NCBI RefSeq assembly: GCF_024679095.1
Contig: NC_066522.1
Location: 15,422,329 to 15,486,328, forward strand
Length of the DNA stretch: 64,000 nucleotides
Direction: 5' to 3'
Source: Eriocheir sinensis
Taxonomy: Eukaryota > Arthropoda > Malacostraca > Decapoda > Varunidae
Both the position numbers and the translations under genes were made by a program. Each line of letters opens with the position of its first letter. Within the stretch, counting starts at the first letter, position 1. Shown here piece by piece: positions 34,311 through 44,865 of the stretch. The notes under the pieces are model-generated. The model was not told the origin of the DNA. It was given only the letters and a program-made list of their open reading frames with translations, and made no database searches.

Positions 34311-34470
34311 CACCTCTACCTTCCTCTACACTCTCTCGTAACCACACAACCACCTCTACCTTCCTCTACACTCTCTCGTAACCACACAACCACCTCTACC
34401 TTCCTCTACACTCTCTCGTAACCACACAACCACCTCTATCTTCCTCTACACTCTCTCGTAACCACACAAC
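34311..34470. repeat. 40-bp minisatellite, 4 near-perfect copies
   Basis: The 40-bp unit CACCTCTACCTTCCTCTACA plus CTCTCTCGTAACCACACAAC repeats at 34311, 34351, 34391 and 34431. The only visible change is C to T in the last copy. The array is young. Confidence 0.98.
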
Positions 34471-34850
34471 CACCTTCCTACCCGGACATTACACCTCCCA
34501 ACCATGGCCAGACCCCATCACTGTCCCCCTGCCCATGGAGTATCCCCCTACCTTGCACCATTTACCTGTCCCCCTTTCTGCCGCCCTGCCCTTTAAAACG
34601 TCTCCCTCCCTCGCTCCCTATAACCGCCCCCCATCCCTGTGCCCCTGCCCATGAAGTGTCCCTCTACCTCGCTCCCTATGCCCACCCTCTTCCCTATCCC
34701 TCTGCCCATGACACTTCCCCCTCCAGCACGCCCTATTGCCCTCCCTGTCTCTGTCCCCCCTCCCTTCCACCATCTAGCCGCCCCTTCCTGTCCCCTGCCC
34801 CTAAGCGTTCCCCTCCCTCGCGCCCTCAGCCGGCAAGCCACTTTATCAGG
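34471..34850. repeat. C-rich degenerate minisatellite, about 75-80-bp units
   Basis: Units contain CCCTGCCCATGAAGTGTCCC or variants, then TACCTCGCTCCCTAT. Recognisable near 34530, 34645 and 34705, decaying by 34830. Confidence 0.75.
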
Positions 34851-34975
34851 CAGCAGGAGGGGGATGACCCGCAAAAATGGATTCCAAAGTCAATCAGCGC
34901 CCAGCCACTGGAAGTATGAACGACCGTTGCGGCGGCTTCAAAAACTCCCTGAAGCCAGATATCGAGTAATTTAGG

Positions 34976-35480
34976 CGAAGTGTTTGTTGCGGAGTGAAGG
35001 GTGGTGGTGTTGGGTGGTGGTGGTGGAGGATGGAGGAGTGAAGGAAAAGTGGAGGAGCATGATAAAGGGAGATGGTGATGATGGGGGGGGGAGGAAATGA
35101 AGGGTGGTGATGGGGTGATGATGGGGGAGTGAAGGAGAAATTGGGGAAGGTGATGGGAGGGGTGGTAGTGAAGGGCGGTGTTGGGGAGAGTGAAGGAAGG
35201 GTAGAAAACATGAGAAAGAAAGATGGCGATGATGAGGGTGGTAGTGATGATGGGGGAGAAGGGGGAGAGTGAAGGAAAGGTGGGGGAACATGACAAATGA
35301 AGATGACGGTGATGGGGGTGCTACTGATGATGGGGGAGAAAGGGGAGAGTGAGAAAGGGAGATGGCGATGTGATGGTGGTGGTGGTGGTGGAAGTGGTAA
35401 TGATGATGGTTGTTCTAGTGGCGGTGGTTATGTTTATGGTGATGGCTGTCTCGGTGGTGATGGTGGTGATGATGGTGATG
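34976..35480. repeat. GGTGATGG minisatellite, about 80-130-bp units
   Basis: GATGATGGGGGAG followed by GGGAGAGTGA and AAAG..GAACATGA recurs at about 35116, 35245 and 35328. From 35360 it becomes GGTGGT/GATGGT trinucleotide repeats. Confidence 0.85.
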
Positions 35481-35581
35481 CGGGGATTTGTGCCTCCCTC
35501 GTCAGCTGCGTGAGAATGGCTCTGATTGTTCTCGCGCTTGGCTTGCGTCACTTCCAGGGAGAGACTGGTGACTAGGGAACG

Positions 35582-35582
<1 letters not shown>

Positions 35583-35617
<35 letters not shown>

Positions 35618-35858
35618 AAACAATAAGCTTCGGAATAATACGTAATAATGATAGTATTGATAATTATAACCAAGAAAACAACAACAATAGCACCTTCTCC
35701 AACAATAGTAGTAGAAGGAGTAATAGTAGTAGTAGTAGCAATTAGTAGTAATAGTAGTTGTAGTAGTAGTAGTAGTAGTAGTAGCAGTTATATATTATTA
35801 TCAGTAGTAGTAGCAGTTAGTAGTATTAGTAGTAGTCGTAGTAGTAGAAGTAATAATG

Positions 35859-35931
<73 letters not shown>
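35583..35931. repeat. (CA)16, (TAG)n and (TAA)26 arrays
   Basis: CA at 35583-35615; degenerate TAG/AGT at about 35700-35850; TAA/AAT at about 35850-35931. The Asn- and Ile-rich frames come from the TAA array. Confidence 0.96.
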
Positions 35932-35934
<3 letters not shown>

Positions 35935-36048
35935 CAATAATAATTACAGATTCTATTCTTAAGAGTGGTTTACATGTTGTTGATCATCCTGACCATTGCG
36001 GGCATGGCGCTGTTTTTCTAGCGGTCCGTCCTTGCCCGTATTGGAGCC

Positions 36049-36052
<4 letters not shown>

Positions 36053-36093
<41 letters not shown>
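36053..36093. repeat. (TG)20 microsatellite
   Basis: A pure TG run; its left flank (35932-36052) is unique and unclassified. Confidence 0.97.
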
Positions 36094-36095
<2 letters not shown>

Positions 36096-36393
36096 CCAAT
36101 CTGTCTGATTGGCTGTCCTCTAAATGACAGAAAGGAAGAGAGGAATAAAGGAAGGAAGGAAGGATGACCGGTTATCAGCATCAGAGGGCAGGATATCAGA
36201 GGACGCTTGATCGTGTAGGAGGGAGGAAGGGAGGGATGGAGGAAGGGAGGGGGAGAGGAGAGATAGAGAAAGAGAGAGGAGGAGAAATATCGAGGGGAAG
36301 AGAGACGGTGGGGGGGGAGGGGAGGAAGAGGAGGCAGTGATCAAGACCGACATTCAGACCCAGGGTGCCTTTCTTGATAAGACCGCTGCCCAT

Positions 36394-36451
<58 letters not shown>

Positions 36452-36729
36452 CAACTTTTCTCGATTTGGGGTGAGTTTCGTGTGGACAGGACAGGACAGG
36501 AAGGGGAGGAGGAAGAGGAAGAGGAAGAGGAAGAGGAAGAGGAAGGGAGAGGAGCATTGAGAGGGAGGGAGAAACAGGATAGGAAAGAAGAGGAGAGAGA
36601 AGGAAAAAGAGATAAATAAAAAGAGATCAAAGAAAGGAGAGAGAGGAAAATGATGTTGGGGAGAAGGGGAGAGAGAGATAGAGAGAGAGGGAGGGAGGAA
36701 GATGGAGAGGGAGATAATGGAGTTTGATG

Positions 36730-36808
<79 letters not shown>
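36094..36808. repeat. Purine block enclosing (TC)25 and ending in (GA)38
   Basis: GGAAGG-rich DNA from 36130. A TC run at 36398-36448 (opposite purine strand) is followed by GAGGAA hexamers at 36505-36545. A pure GA run fills 36733-36808. The inverted TC and GA runs could pair. Confidence 0.93.
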
Positions 36809-36814
<6 letters not shown>

Positions 36815-37500
36815 ACTGTATGATGAGTATAGATGATTTGAAAACTATAAATACAGAGGAAATAATGAAAACAAAAAAGCGCTTGGCAATTTTGTGAGGT
36901 TGAGAATTACGAAAATAAACAACAAAAATAAATGGAGGAAGAATCAGAGTTGAGATCCAAGACGCAAAATAAACACGAGAATGTCACCGGCAAGAGAACA
37001 GAGAAGGAAACAAACAAATAAAAAAAACACAAGACAAAAGCCAAAGAATTAAGGAATGCCAGAGAAAGAGAGAGAACGAGAAAGATATCAGAGAGGAGGA
37101 AGGAAAATGAATCGAAGGAGGAGAAAAGGAGAAGAGAAAAAGAGTGAACGGAATAAAGAAAGAAAAAAATAGAAAGAGAAACAGATCGAGAGCCAAAGAA
37201 GGGAGGGAAGGTTTGCAAAAAAAAGAAAAAATCCCTAACCGTAACATAACTCCCCTTCAATGCACTCGGGACTCAGGGAGGAAATAAAAATCTGGGGAAA
37301 AAATCCTGGGCGGAAAAAATGAGAGTCAAGAGTGGACGGAAGGAAGGAAGGGAAGGGAACGAGGAAGGAGAGGAAAGAGGAAGGAAGGAAGGAAGGAAGG
37401 AAGGAAGAGGGGACAAGGAAAAAGGAAGGAAGGCGAATATGGAATCAAGTGACACGCTTTCATATTGGATTGTGATAGAGAACAGGAAGGAGGGGGAAAG

Positions 37501-37505
<5 letters not shown>
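36809..37505. repeat. A-rich purine block with GGAA repeats
   Basis: AGAAA-rich sequence, then GGAAGGAAGGAAGGAAGG at about 37380-37407. Phe/Ser/Leu frames on the minus strand are artefacts. Confidence 0.85.

Positions 37506-37589
<84 letters not shown>
37506..37589. repeat. (GA)42 microsatellite
   Basis: A pure GA run of about 84 bp; a smaller GA run lies at 37739-37760 beside a repeated TTGAAAAGAATACGAAGAAG block. Confidence 0.97.
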
Positions 37590-37596
<7 letters not shown>

Positions 37597-37868
37597 GGTA
37601 AGAGAGATTGAAAAGAATACGAAGAAGCAAGAATTGGAGACGAAGAAGATATGAAGACGAAGACGATAAAGGAGAAAAAGAAGGAAATAAAATAAAAAGA
37701 AACGAAGAATGATACTGAGAAATAAAGAAAGATTGGAAGAGAGAGAGAGAGAGAGAGAGATTGAAAAGAATACGAAGAAGGAAAAACTGAAGATGAAGAC
37801 AAAGACGAAGAAAATGATACAGAATAAAATAAAATAAGAGGAGTAAGCTCTTTCCCAGTATTTTCAGC

Positions 37869-37927
<59 letters not shown>

Positions 37928-38149
37928 AAACAAAGACAAACACACAGTAAAGTAGGAGAAGAAACTGAGGGAGGAAGAAAAAGAAATACACATAAAAAGA
38001 ATATGAGAAGAAGAAAGAGAAGGGTGGCAGAATTAAAGGAGCTAGAAGAAGAAGAGAAATAAGAAAGAAAGAAAGAAAAATAAAAGAGTATAAAATGAAG
38101 AAGCAGTGGTACCAGATGGAGAAGGGAAGAAGATGAAGGTAAACAAATA
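37590..38149. repeat. A-rich purine block with (CAA)20
   Basis: The block starting TTGAAAAGAATACGAAGAAG occurs at about 37609 and 37761, implying a tandem duplication of about 152 bp that includes part of the GA array. CAA units occupy 37867-37927. Confidence 0.85.
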
Positions 38150-38306
38150 AAGAAGAAGAAGAAGAAGAAGAAGATGATGATGATGATGATGAAGAAGAAG
38201 AAGAAGAAGAAGAAGAAGAAGAAGAAGAAGAAGAAGAAGAAGAAGAAGAAGAAGAAGAAGAAGAAGAAGAAGAAGAAGAAGAAGAAGAAGAAGAAGAAGA
38301 AGAAGA
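38150..38306. repeat. (GAA)n / (GAT)6 array, 156 bp
   Basis: GAA units at 38150-38172, GAT units to 38190, then about 39 uninterrupted GAA units to 38306. This homopurine mirror-repeat sequence type is known for triplex formation. Confidence 0.98.
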
Positions 38307-38676
38307 TAGGGGAGAAGAACATGATGATGATACGGATGATGAAGAACAACAAATAACAGAAAAATAAGATTATGAACATGAAGAAAGATGATTATGAAGT
38401 TGTAGCCAAAAAAAAAAAAAGAAGAAAACAAGCACCAGGAGAACATGAAGAAAAGGGAAAAGAAGAGTACCAGATACACCTACTGACCCTAATCACCACC
38501 ACAAACAACAACAACAACAGCACCACCACTAACACCATCACCAGCACCACCATCATCATCACCAGCCGCTTCGCCCATTAGGAAAACTTTCAACCCGGTG
38601 TTAGGCCACTATCGAGGAGGCACTACCACCACCACCACCTGCAAAAGACCCCGCTCCCTCCCTAAGACACGCTAAT
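38307..38676. other. A-rich then CAC-rich degenerate DNA
   Basis: 38310-38470 is A/G-rich; 38490-38640 carries ACAACA and CACCAC words. No gene. Confidence 0.6.
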
Positions 38677-39090
38677 TGAGAAAACGTGACACTCCCGAAT
38701 GCCTACTAACTACCAGCACCTTAGAGAAGCCCGAGAAAACGTTGGATCTAAAGGGGGAGCTTGTGTAAACGTTTGGAGTGATAGAACCGGAGACACAGGG
38801 ACAGGGAGGACATTGAGGAAACGTGACCTCCTGGAAATGCCAATCAACACTAATACCCATGAAAAAAACTATGTAAAAAACGTTGTATCTAAAGGGTCGT
38901 GGGTCGTGGATGAGTTAGGAATGAATGGCGGAAAGGGAAGGGCAATGAAAAAACGTGATCTCTTGGGAATGACTACCAAAATAACCATTGTGAAAGACCT
39001 AAATATATAGAAACGTTATATCAAAATGGAGGAATAGGGTAATGAATGGGCTTCTAAAGGATAGAATGTGAGCAAAGGGCAGGAAATGGC
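38677..39090. repeat. Diverged tandem array, about 134-bp unit, 3 copies
   Basis: AAAACGTGACACTCCCGAATGCC-like anchors occur near 38682, 38818 (GAAACGTGACCTCCTGGAAA) and 38950 (AAAACGTGATCTCTTGGGAA). A second anchor, AAACGTTG(G/T)ATCTAAAGGG, follows in units 1 and 2 and is decayed in unit 3. A 103-codon frame across it shows the period at protein level and is not a gene. Confidence 0.88.
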
Positions 39091-39330
39091 ACTTAAGAAA
39101 CTGAATGCCACATAAAATAAAGAAAAGAAAAGAATAGACAAGGAAGAGAAGCAGTAGCAGATGGAGAAAGGAAGAAGGAGAAGGAAAAATGAAAAAGGAG
39201 AAGAAAGAAAGGAGAAAAGGACGAAGATAAAGAGATGATCAAGGGTGAAAGGGAAAGATCAGGTCAGGATGGAGAGAAGAGAATGGTTAACTTAGGTGGG
39301 TTAGAAAGGAGGGGACAGATAAAATAAAGC

Positions 39331-39391
39331 AAAGGTAACGGAGATGACCACCGAGGCCACGCGCAGCTTCAGCATGCCCCGAACTTTACCA
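39331..39391 (+). mobile_element. Dispersed repeat family B, copy 3
   Basis: GTAACGGAGATGACCACCGA, then GGCCACGCGCAGCTTCAGCA and CCCCGAACTTTACC match the copies at 9845-9928 and 15052-15138. It sits between two purine blocks and lacks the upstream CAAGGG segment, so it may be 5'-truncated. Confidence 0.75.
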
Positions 39392-39470
39392 TCGCGAAAA
39401 AAATATATATCGACGAGACTGGAAACCTATGAAAAAAAAAATGCTACACCTCACACCAACAGCTCCAACG

Positions 39471-40010
39471 GGAAAAGGGAAAAAGGAAATCAGGAAAAGG
39501 GGAAAGGGGAAAATAAAGGAAATCTGAAAGGGAAAAAAAGGAAGTCTGAAAAAGGGGACAAAAGGGAAATCTGAGAAAAAGGAGAAAAAAAGAAAGGGAA
39601 AAAAAGGAAATCTGAGAAAATGGGAAAAAAGAGAAAGGGAAAAAAGGAAATCTGAAAAAGGGGAAAAAAGGGGATAAAAAGAAATCTGAAAAGGGGAAAA
39701 AAGGGAAAGGGAAAAAAAGGAAATCTGAGAAAATGGGAAAAAAGAGAAAGGAAAAAAAGGAAATCTGAGAAAATGGGAAAAAAGGGAAAGGGAAAAAAGG
39801 AAATCTGAAAAAATTGGAAAAAAGAGAAAGGGAAAAAAGGAAATCTGAAAAAGGGGAAAAAAGAGAAAGGGGAAAAAGGAAATCTGAGAAAATGGGAAAA
39901 AAGAGAAAGGGAAAAAAGGAAATCTGAAAAAAGTGGAAAAAAGGGAAAGGGGAAAAAACGAAATCCATAAAAAAGAGGAAAAGGAAAAGGAAAATCTAAT
40001 AAAAAAAAGG
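39471..40010. repeat. Purine minisatellite, about 38-45-bp unit, roughly 12 copies
   Basis: GGAAATCTGA(G/A)AAA followed by GGGGAAAAAAG or TGGGAAAAAAGAG and AAAGGG repeats throughout. It gives three parallel Phe/Pro/Leu/Ser frames on the minus strand with repeated RFPFFP-like words, a clear artefact. Confidence 0.95.
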
Positions 40011-40356
40011 GAAACGGGTAAAAAAGGATATCTAAAAAAAAATGTAAAGAAAATGGGAGAGTTAGATTTGAAGGGAATTTGAAAGGTTTGGGTGTGACGG
40101 GCTGGGAAGAGTGAGAGGTAAAGGGAAGGGGAAGGTCCATTAAACAGCACCCATTAGTCTGCCCAGCCCATCACCCCGATCACAGTGGCAGAAAAATGGT
40201 GGTGGTGATGGTGGTGATGGTGGTGACGGGGGTGATGGTGGTGGTGGTGGTGATAATGGTGGTGTGAATGGTGGTTTGGTTGGCTTTCCTCCCATCTCTC
40301 TTTCTTCTTCTCTCTCTTTTTCTCTATCATTTTTCCTCTATTTTTTCTTTCCTTTT

Positions 40357-40359
<3 letters not shown>
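40011..40359. other. Purine-rich sequence then GGTGGTGAT tract
   Basis: GGTGAT and GGTGGT units occupy about 40197-40275. From 40280 the plus strand switches to pyrimidine. Confidence 0.7.

Positions 40360-40444
<85 letters not shown>
40360..40444. repeat. (CTTT)9 followed by (CT)24
   Basis: CTTT tetramers at 40360-40398 change directly into a CT run to 40444. Confidence 0.97.
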
Positions 40445-40447
<3 letters not shown>

Positions 40448-41254
40448 ATCCTTAATACACCCAACACCTTACTCCCCTCACATCTTTGTTCTCTCTTCCT
40501 CCTCCTCCTCCTCCTCCTCTTTTTTCTTCCAGTTTTTACCTCAAATATTTTTACTTATTTTCAACGGGGCCTTTCACACCGTATATATATTTCATTAGTT
40601 TCTTGTGTTATCTCCCTTTTCCTGTCTCCTCTCCTTTCTCTTTCTATTATATGGTAGGAAGTGCAATATTCAGAGGAAGGGGAAGTGGGGCGGAAGGAAG
40701 GAAGGAAGGAAGGAAGGAAACGCAAGAAAGAGAGAGAGAAAAAAAAAAAGAGAGAAGCGACATAAGTGAAAAAAATGAACTGGAACACGGAAGAGGAGGA
40801 TGAAGAGAAGAGAGAGGGAGAGAGGAGAGGGAGGCAAAAGGGGAGAGAAAGGTGAATGAACTGAACGCAAATGAGAAAGCAAAAGGGGAGCATAGGAAAG
40901 ATGAATAGTATTATGCAAGGAAAAAGAGAGAGAAAGAGAGTAATGAAAGAAAAAAACAAACAGAAAAAGAATGAAGAACAAAAGAATGGAAATGAGAGAG
41001 GAGGAGGAGGAGAATTAGGGATGAAAGGAGGGAGAGAGAGAGAGATGGATATAGAAAGAGGGAGAGAGGAAATGTAGGAGAGAATAAGAAAATGGAAAAC
41101 AAAAGAAAGGACATGATGGAGGTAGTGGAGGAGGAGAAGGACGGAGTTGGAGGGACGAAGAAATAAAGAAAAAAGTAAAAAACAAAACAAAAAAAAGAAT
41201 GCAGAATAAAAGAAGGGAAATAAGGATGAAGGAGGAGGAGGAGGACGATGGGAG

Positions 41255-41256
<2 letters not shown>
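40445..41256. repeat. CCT-rich patch then polypurine block
   Basis: CTC/CCT at about 40495-40522; from 40675 to 41256 the plus strand is G/A-rich, with GGAAGGAAGGAAGGAAGG at 40694-40719 and GGA at 41230-41243. No gene. Confidence 0.85.

Positions 41257-41300
<44 letters not shown>
41257..41300. repeat. (GA)22 microsatellite
   Basis: A pure GA run ending the purine block. Confidence 0.97.
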
Positions 41301-41303
<3 letters not shown>

Positions 41304-41507
41304 AAAGAGAAAGAAAGGGAGGGTTTAGTGACAGTAATGGGACAGAGCGAGACAGGAATAGCTCAATATAATACGTCGTTGTGTTTTCTTTTGTGGGTAA
41401 AAAAAAAAGAAGAAAGGAAAAGGGAAAAGAAATGCGCCGCCGTGGTCTGTTTGTCTTCCTTGACTTTTTTATTTTCCCTAATTTTCCTGGTTTTGTGTGT
41501 GCGTGTG

Positions 41508-41510
<3 letters not shown>

Positions 41511-41570
<60 letters not shown>
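41511..41570. repeat. (TG)30 microsatellite
   Basis: A pure TG run preceded by GTGTGCGTGTGCA. Flanks 41301-41510 and 41571-41795 are AT-leaning with no recognised gene. Confidence 0.97.
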
Positions 41571-41574
<4 letters not shown>

Positions 41575-41795
41575 GGTGCAAAATTTAAAAAGTATGCGAA
41601 TCTGATTTCCACTCGGACTAAAAATACAAAAATAAACATGAAAAAAAATATTATTGTATCGTATTTTGCTGCTTTGTATTCTCATATAGGAAAAAAAAAT
41701 ATTGTATCATTGTATTTTTATGTAATTGAATGGGGAAATATTTTGTGTGGTATTTGCTATAAGGGTGACAGAAGGGAAGGAGAAACTATGCGGTG

Positions 41796-42722
41796 GTGTC
41801 ACGTTTTGGAGTGAGATGAGAAAAGGGAGGGATCGGGCAGGCAAGACCCCTTACTATATTATGTTATGGTGAAAAATTGATGTATTGCTAGGGCTGTGAG
41901 ACTGACACAAGGGAGAATGAGGTAGGGTGATGCTCTGGACTTAAATATGAAATGGAAATAAGGCATGTTGTGTTGTATTAAGGTTAAACAATGGTGTATA
42001 GCTCTTCCTGTGAGGCTGCTGACAAAAGGAAGGATAGTATTGTGTGGCTTTCTACTGCCCTGAGACGAGAGAAAGAACCAAACAAGCAAGTTAAAGGTTA
42101 GTTAAATATATCGAGCAGTAAGTAGCGGGCTTTATTTTCATTATTGTGTTCTTTTTTTTTTTTACGCCCTTTAGCTGTCTCCTCTGCTGTAAAAAGAATA
42201 TTATGATGAAAAATGAAGTATAAAAGTACCTGTAAGACTGAACCAAAGAAAAGGTTTTAGGAAAGAAAAGTTTACGGTTGTGACGTTTTACTGTACTGAG
42301 AAAAGAGGAAGGACCAAGCAGTTAAGATCATTTAGTGTATTACTTTGTCATGATTATGGCGAAAAAAAAATATATGTAGTTTAATGTTACTGGAAGGCTG
42401 GCACAAGAGAGGATAAGGAAGTGTGTGACGGACGTTTTGCTGCACTGAAAGAAGGGAAAAAGTTCAAGCAGGCAAGACCGTGAAGTGTATTACATTATGG
42501 GGAAAAATGAGGTAAGGTTCATCGTGTAAGACTGAACCAAGGGAGGATAAGGAAGTGTGACGTTTTGCTGAACTAAATCTAAAAAGAAAGGACCAAGCAG
42601 CAGGATCGTTTAAAGAAATATGGTGAAAAATGACGCATGGTTCCTCCTGTAAGACTGACACAGGGGAAGATAAAGGAGTATGACGCTCTGGTAGACTAGA
42701 AAAAAAAGAGAAAGGTTCAAAC
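41796..42722. repeat. Diverged tandem array, about 120-150-bp unit, 6 or more copies, carrying an insertion
   Basis: Units contain TGACGTTTTGCTG(C/A)ACT or variants, GAAAGGACCAAGCAGxxAAG, a TATTACATTATGGTGAAAAA-like block, and CTGTAAGACTGACACAAGGG with AGGATAAGGAAGTGTGACG. Block ends such as CTGTGAGACTGACACAAGGG and CTGTAAGACTGAACCAAGGG recur across the region. A family A copy interrupts it at 42113-42199. Confidence 0.85.
42113..42199 (+). mobile_element. Dispersed repeat family A, copy 3 (5'-truncated, nested)
   Basis: GAGCAGTAAGTAGCGGGCTT, TTTTCATTATTG, a T12 run, CCCTTTAGCTGTCTCCTCTG and CTGTAAAAA match the 3' half of copy 1. The 5' half is missing, as expected of an incompletely reverse-transcribed retroposon. 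The surrounding tandem array continues on both sides. Confidence 0.8.
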
Positions 42723-43397
42723 ACCCATTTCCTAGAGACAAAATCCATGTAGCCGTGAGCACAATCATGTAAAATAAAATATGCTTCAACACCGAGGAAG
42801 GGAGGAGGAGAGGGAGAGGGGGAGAGGGGGAGAGATCTAGTCTGGGTCGACGAAAAATGAGACTTAATGAGGTAAATAGGTTTTGACTCCACACTTTTGA
42901 AAATCCTTTTGTGTTTTAGCTTCGTTAAATAGGGTACGCGTGCCCAGCGGGAGGAACAGAGAACGATTTTTTGTGAACCCAGCCGTGGAGGAGGAGGAGG
43001 AGGAGGAGGAGGATGGGGACGAGGGAAGGCGGGAGAGGAGGATGCCAAATGTGTTTAGGATACGATTCATACAAGCAGTGGGTGTCTGTAGCCTGTAGTT
43101 TTGTATCGTGGATGTTTTTGTATCTTTGGTGTTTTTGTTCAACGCCTTCTTTTAGTCTTCTTACTTTATTTTCACCTTCATGTCCGTGTCGGCTTTGCGA
43201 GGGGACTCTGGGTCTCTATATAATTTTCCTCTTGATGCGCTTTCACGGAATTCAACAATGCTGCCCAGATCGATTGTTCGGTGCCACGGCCTATATGGAA
43301 GTTCTCCAACGTACATATACACGTGCTTATCAACAGTTATGTTTTCTGTCCACCAACGCTAAAATCTGTCTGACTAGTGACGCAGGACACCGACTAC
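42723..43397. other. Unique sequence with (GGA)9
   Basis: A GGA run lies at about 42986-43012. A 131-codon plus-strand frame at 43013-43408 shows no recognised family. No gene assigned. Confidence 0.45.
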
Positions 43398-43470
43398 GCC
43401 ACCGATGAGCTAAAAGGTCACGCGCCAGCGGCCACTCCTGTGACTGAATGTGTTCGATCCCCCCGGCACT
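43398..43470 (+). mobile_element. Possible tRNA-derived SINE head
   Basis: GAGCTAAAAGG at 43407-43417 resembles a polymerase III A box with one mismatch. GTTCGATCC at 43452-43460 fits the B-box consensus. The 34-nt spacing is suitable. No tail or second copy was found and a cloverleaf is not obvious. Confidence 0.35.
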
Positions 43471-44077
43471 CAAGTGGTATTCATTACGGTGATTTTTTCA
43501 CTGTGTTATTACAGTTTCTCTGATCCCTCATTCAGTTACATCAAGAAATACAATGGTAATATTTTTTTTCCTTTAAAAGAATACAAAGCAGTTAAAAACG
43601 ATAGTGCTATTTTTTGTGTTTATTTTTGTCTCGCTTTACTCCAAGTGGAAATCAGATTCACATTTACATGCATTAGTTAATAGCGTAATTTTCTGTGTCA
43701 AAATCATACTAGCTCCCATGCTCTGGGCTCCATGCTCAGGGTCCGCCAATCGAAGCAGGGAGGATCACATCATTGTTTAAGGAAAATAAACGAGGTTGTG
43801 TATATCAGACGCGACCTTCATTCCAGAGGCCCGCTAATATATTCAATACAATTTCATCTCGGGTCGGGGGAAGGTTGTGCAAGTCCGTCCGGCAAGCAGT
43901 GATGAATGTGTATACGAGGCAAGGTTCGGAGCGTGTGTCGAGCGATCTGGGTCTCGAATAATTTCCGCGGTGTTGCTAGGAGCGGCGATGTTTGTACCCT
44001 CCGCTAACTGAATGCACGTAAAGAATTGTTGCGAGGAGAAATTAGAGACTTCCACTGCCATCTTACTCTAACTTAGG
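43471..44077. other. Unclassified unique sequence
   Basis: AT-rich to about 43690, then balanced with CpGs around 43850-43990. No gene was recognised. Confidence 0.45.
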
Positions 44078-44300
44078 ACCATACTCGTAAACAATTCGGA
44101 GCCCAAGCACATACATATGACAAGGCTTTCGTAGGAGTTTGGGACATTTGCAGAGGTAGTTTTATGACCCTTCTGCTAGTTTTATTATTCTTTTGTGCCA
44201 TGAACCTACAAAACAATCATTAGAACACGACTGATCTCATTCCTGGGATTTGTAATTAGTTGATGGGAGGATTGGAAGCGTCTGGCAATACCGACCTTAG
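44078..44300 (+). mobile_element. Dispersed repeat family C, copy 1 (longest single copy)
   Basis: Ordered blocks: TTAGGACCATACTCGTAAAC, AATTCGGAGCCCAAGCACAT, TGACAAGGCTTTCGTAGGAG, AGGTAGTTTTATGACCCTTC, CCATGAACCTACAAAACAAT, CATTAGAACACGACTGATCT, and the end GGAAGCGTCTGGCAATACCG. Other copies share subsets in the same order: 46985-47385 and 63268-63575 (tandem) and 51140-51250 (minus). No open frame or polymerase III box is evident, so the class is undetermined. Confidence 0.8.
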
Positions 44301-44592
44301 AATCGCAACTCTTTCTCTTGTTTATGGAATTAACAATAACGATAAAATAAATCCTGATCTTAGCGCCTTCATCACACAAGGCAAGAAGTTGTCACATTAA
44401 CCACTGTCGTAGTAACACCAGTACACAATAGAGGCAAACGTAAATATATATCATAGACGCTATTGAAAAGGATGCTAAAATAAACACAGTAATAAGGCCT
44501 TCAAGTGCGACTATAAACGGAAAAGCAGAAGTAGAATTGGTAGAATATTATTTCCATTGATGGCGACGTGTGGCAACTATAGGTGAAGGTTG
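44301..44592. other. AT-rich unique sequence between elements
   Basis: No gene was recognised. Confidence 0.45.
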
Positions 44593-44802
44593 TATGTGAT
44601 CAACGTTGTCAGACTGTCGTACTCAGCTTCTTATATTCGCTTATTTCAGACCAAAAACCGTAGCACCCATAAAACTAGCGATACACATTTCTAGTTATTG
44701 CTAAAAAATGTTAATTATAGAGTGTTTTTTATGATCGTTATGCGTTAGAAATAAGAAAATCCAGTGTGGTGAGTACGATAACGTGGCATCCCTGTATGTG
44801 AT
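44593..44802. mobile_element. hAT-like MITE, copy 2 (194 bp plus 8-bp TSDs)
   Basis: The element spans 44601-44794. Its left end reads CAACGTTGTCAGACTGTCGT. The reverse complement of its right end reads CAGGGATGCCACGTTATCGT. Both continue ACTCA. Identical 8-bp direct repeats TATGTGAT flank it at 44593-44600 and 44795-44802. Like copy 1 at 24809-25002 it is 194 bp, starts CA, ends TG and has no transposase frame. The CAGGG terminus is common among hAT elements. Confidence 0.88.
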
Positions 44803-44865
44803 TGGTCGAGGCGATGGAGGAGGAGGGGGAAGGGTAGGGGGAGGAACGGGGGGGCGGGACACCGG

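Noticed and set aside
38699..39010. A 103-codon Lys/Arg-rich frame
   Set aside because: It shows the 134-bp DNA tandem period and is interrupted in other units.
39386..40150. Repetitive 254-codon minus-strand frame that looks like a structural repeat protein
   Set aside because: The protein repeat mirrors the 38-45-bp purine minisatellite, and all three minus frames give similar Phe/Pro/Ser products.
40561..41685. A 374-codon minus-strand frame
   Set aside because: It is built of purine-block and CA-repeat translation (Ser/Leu/Phe/Pro, His-Thr) with no domain.
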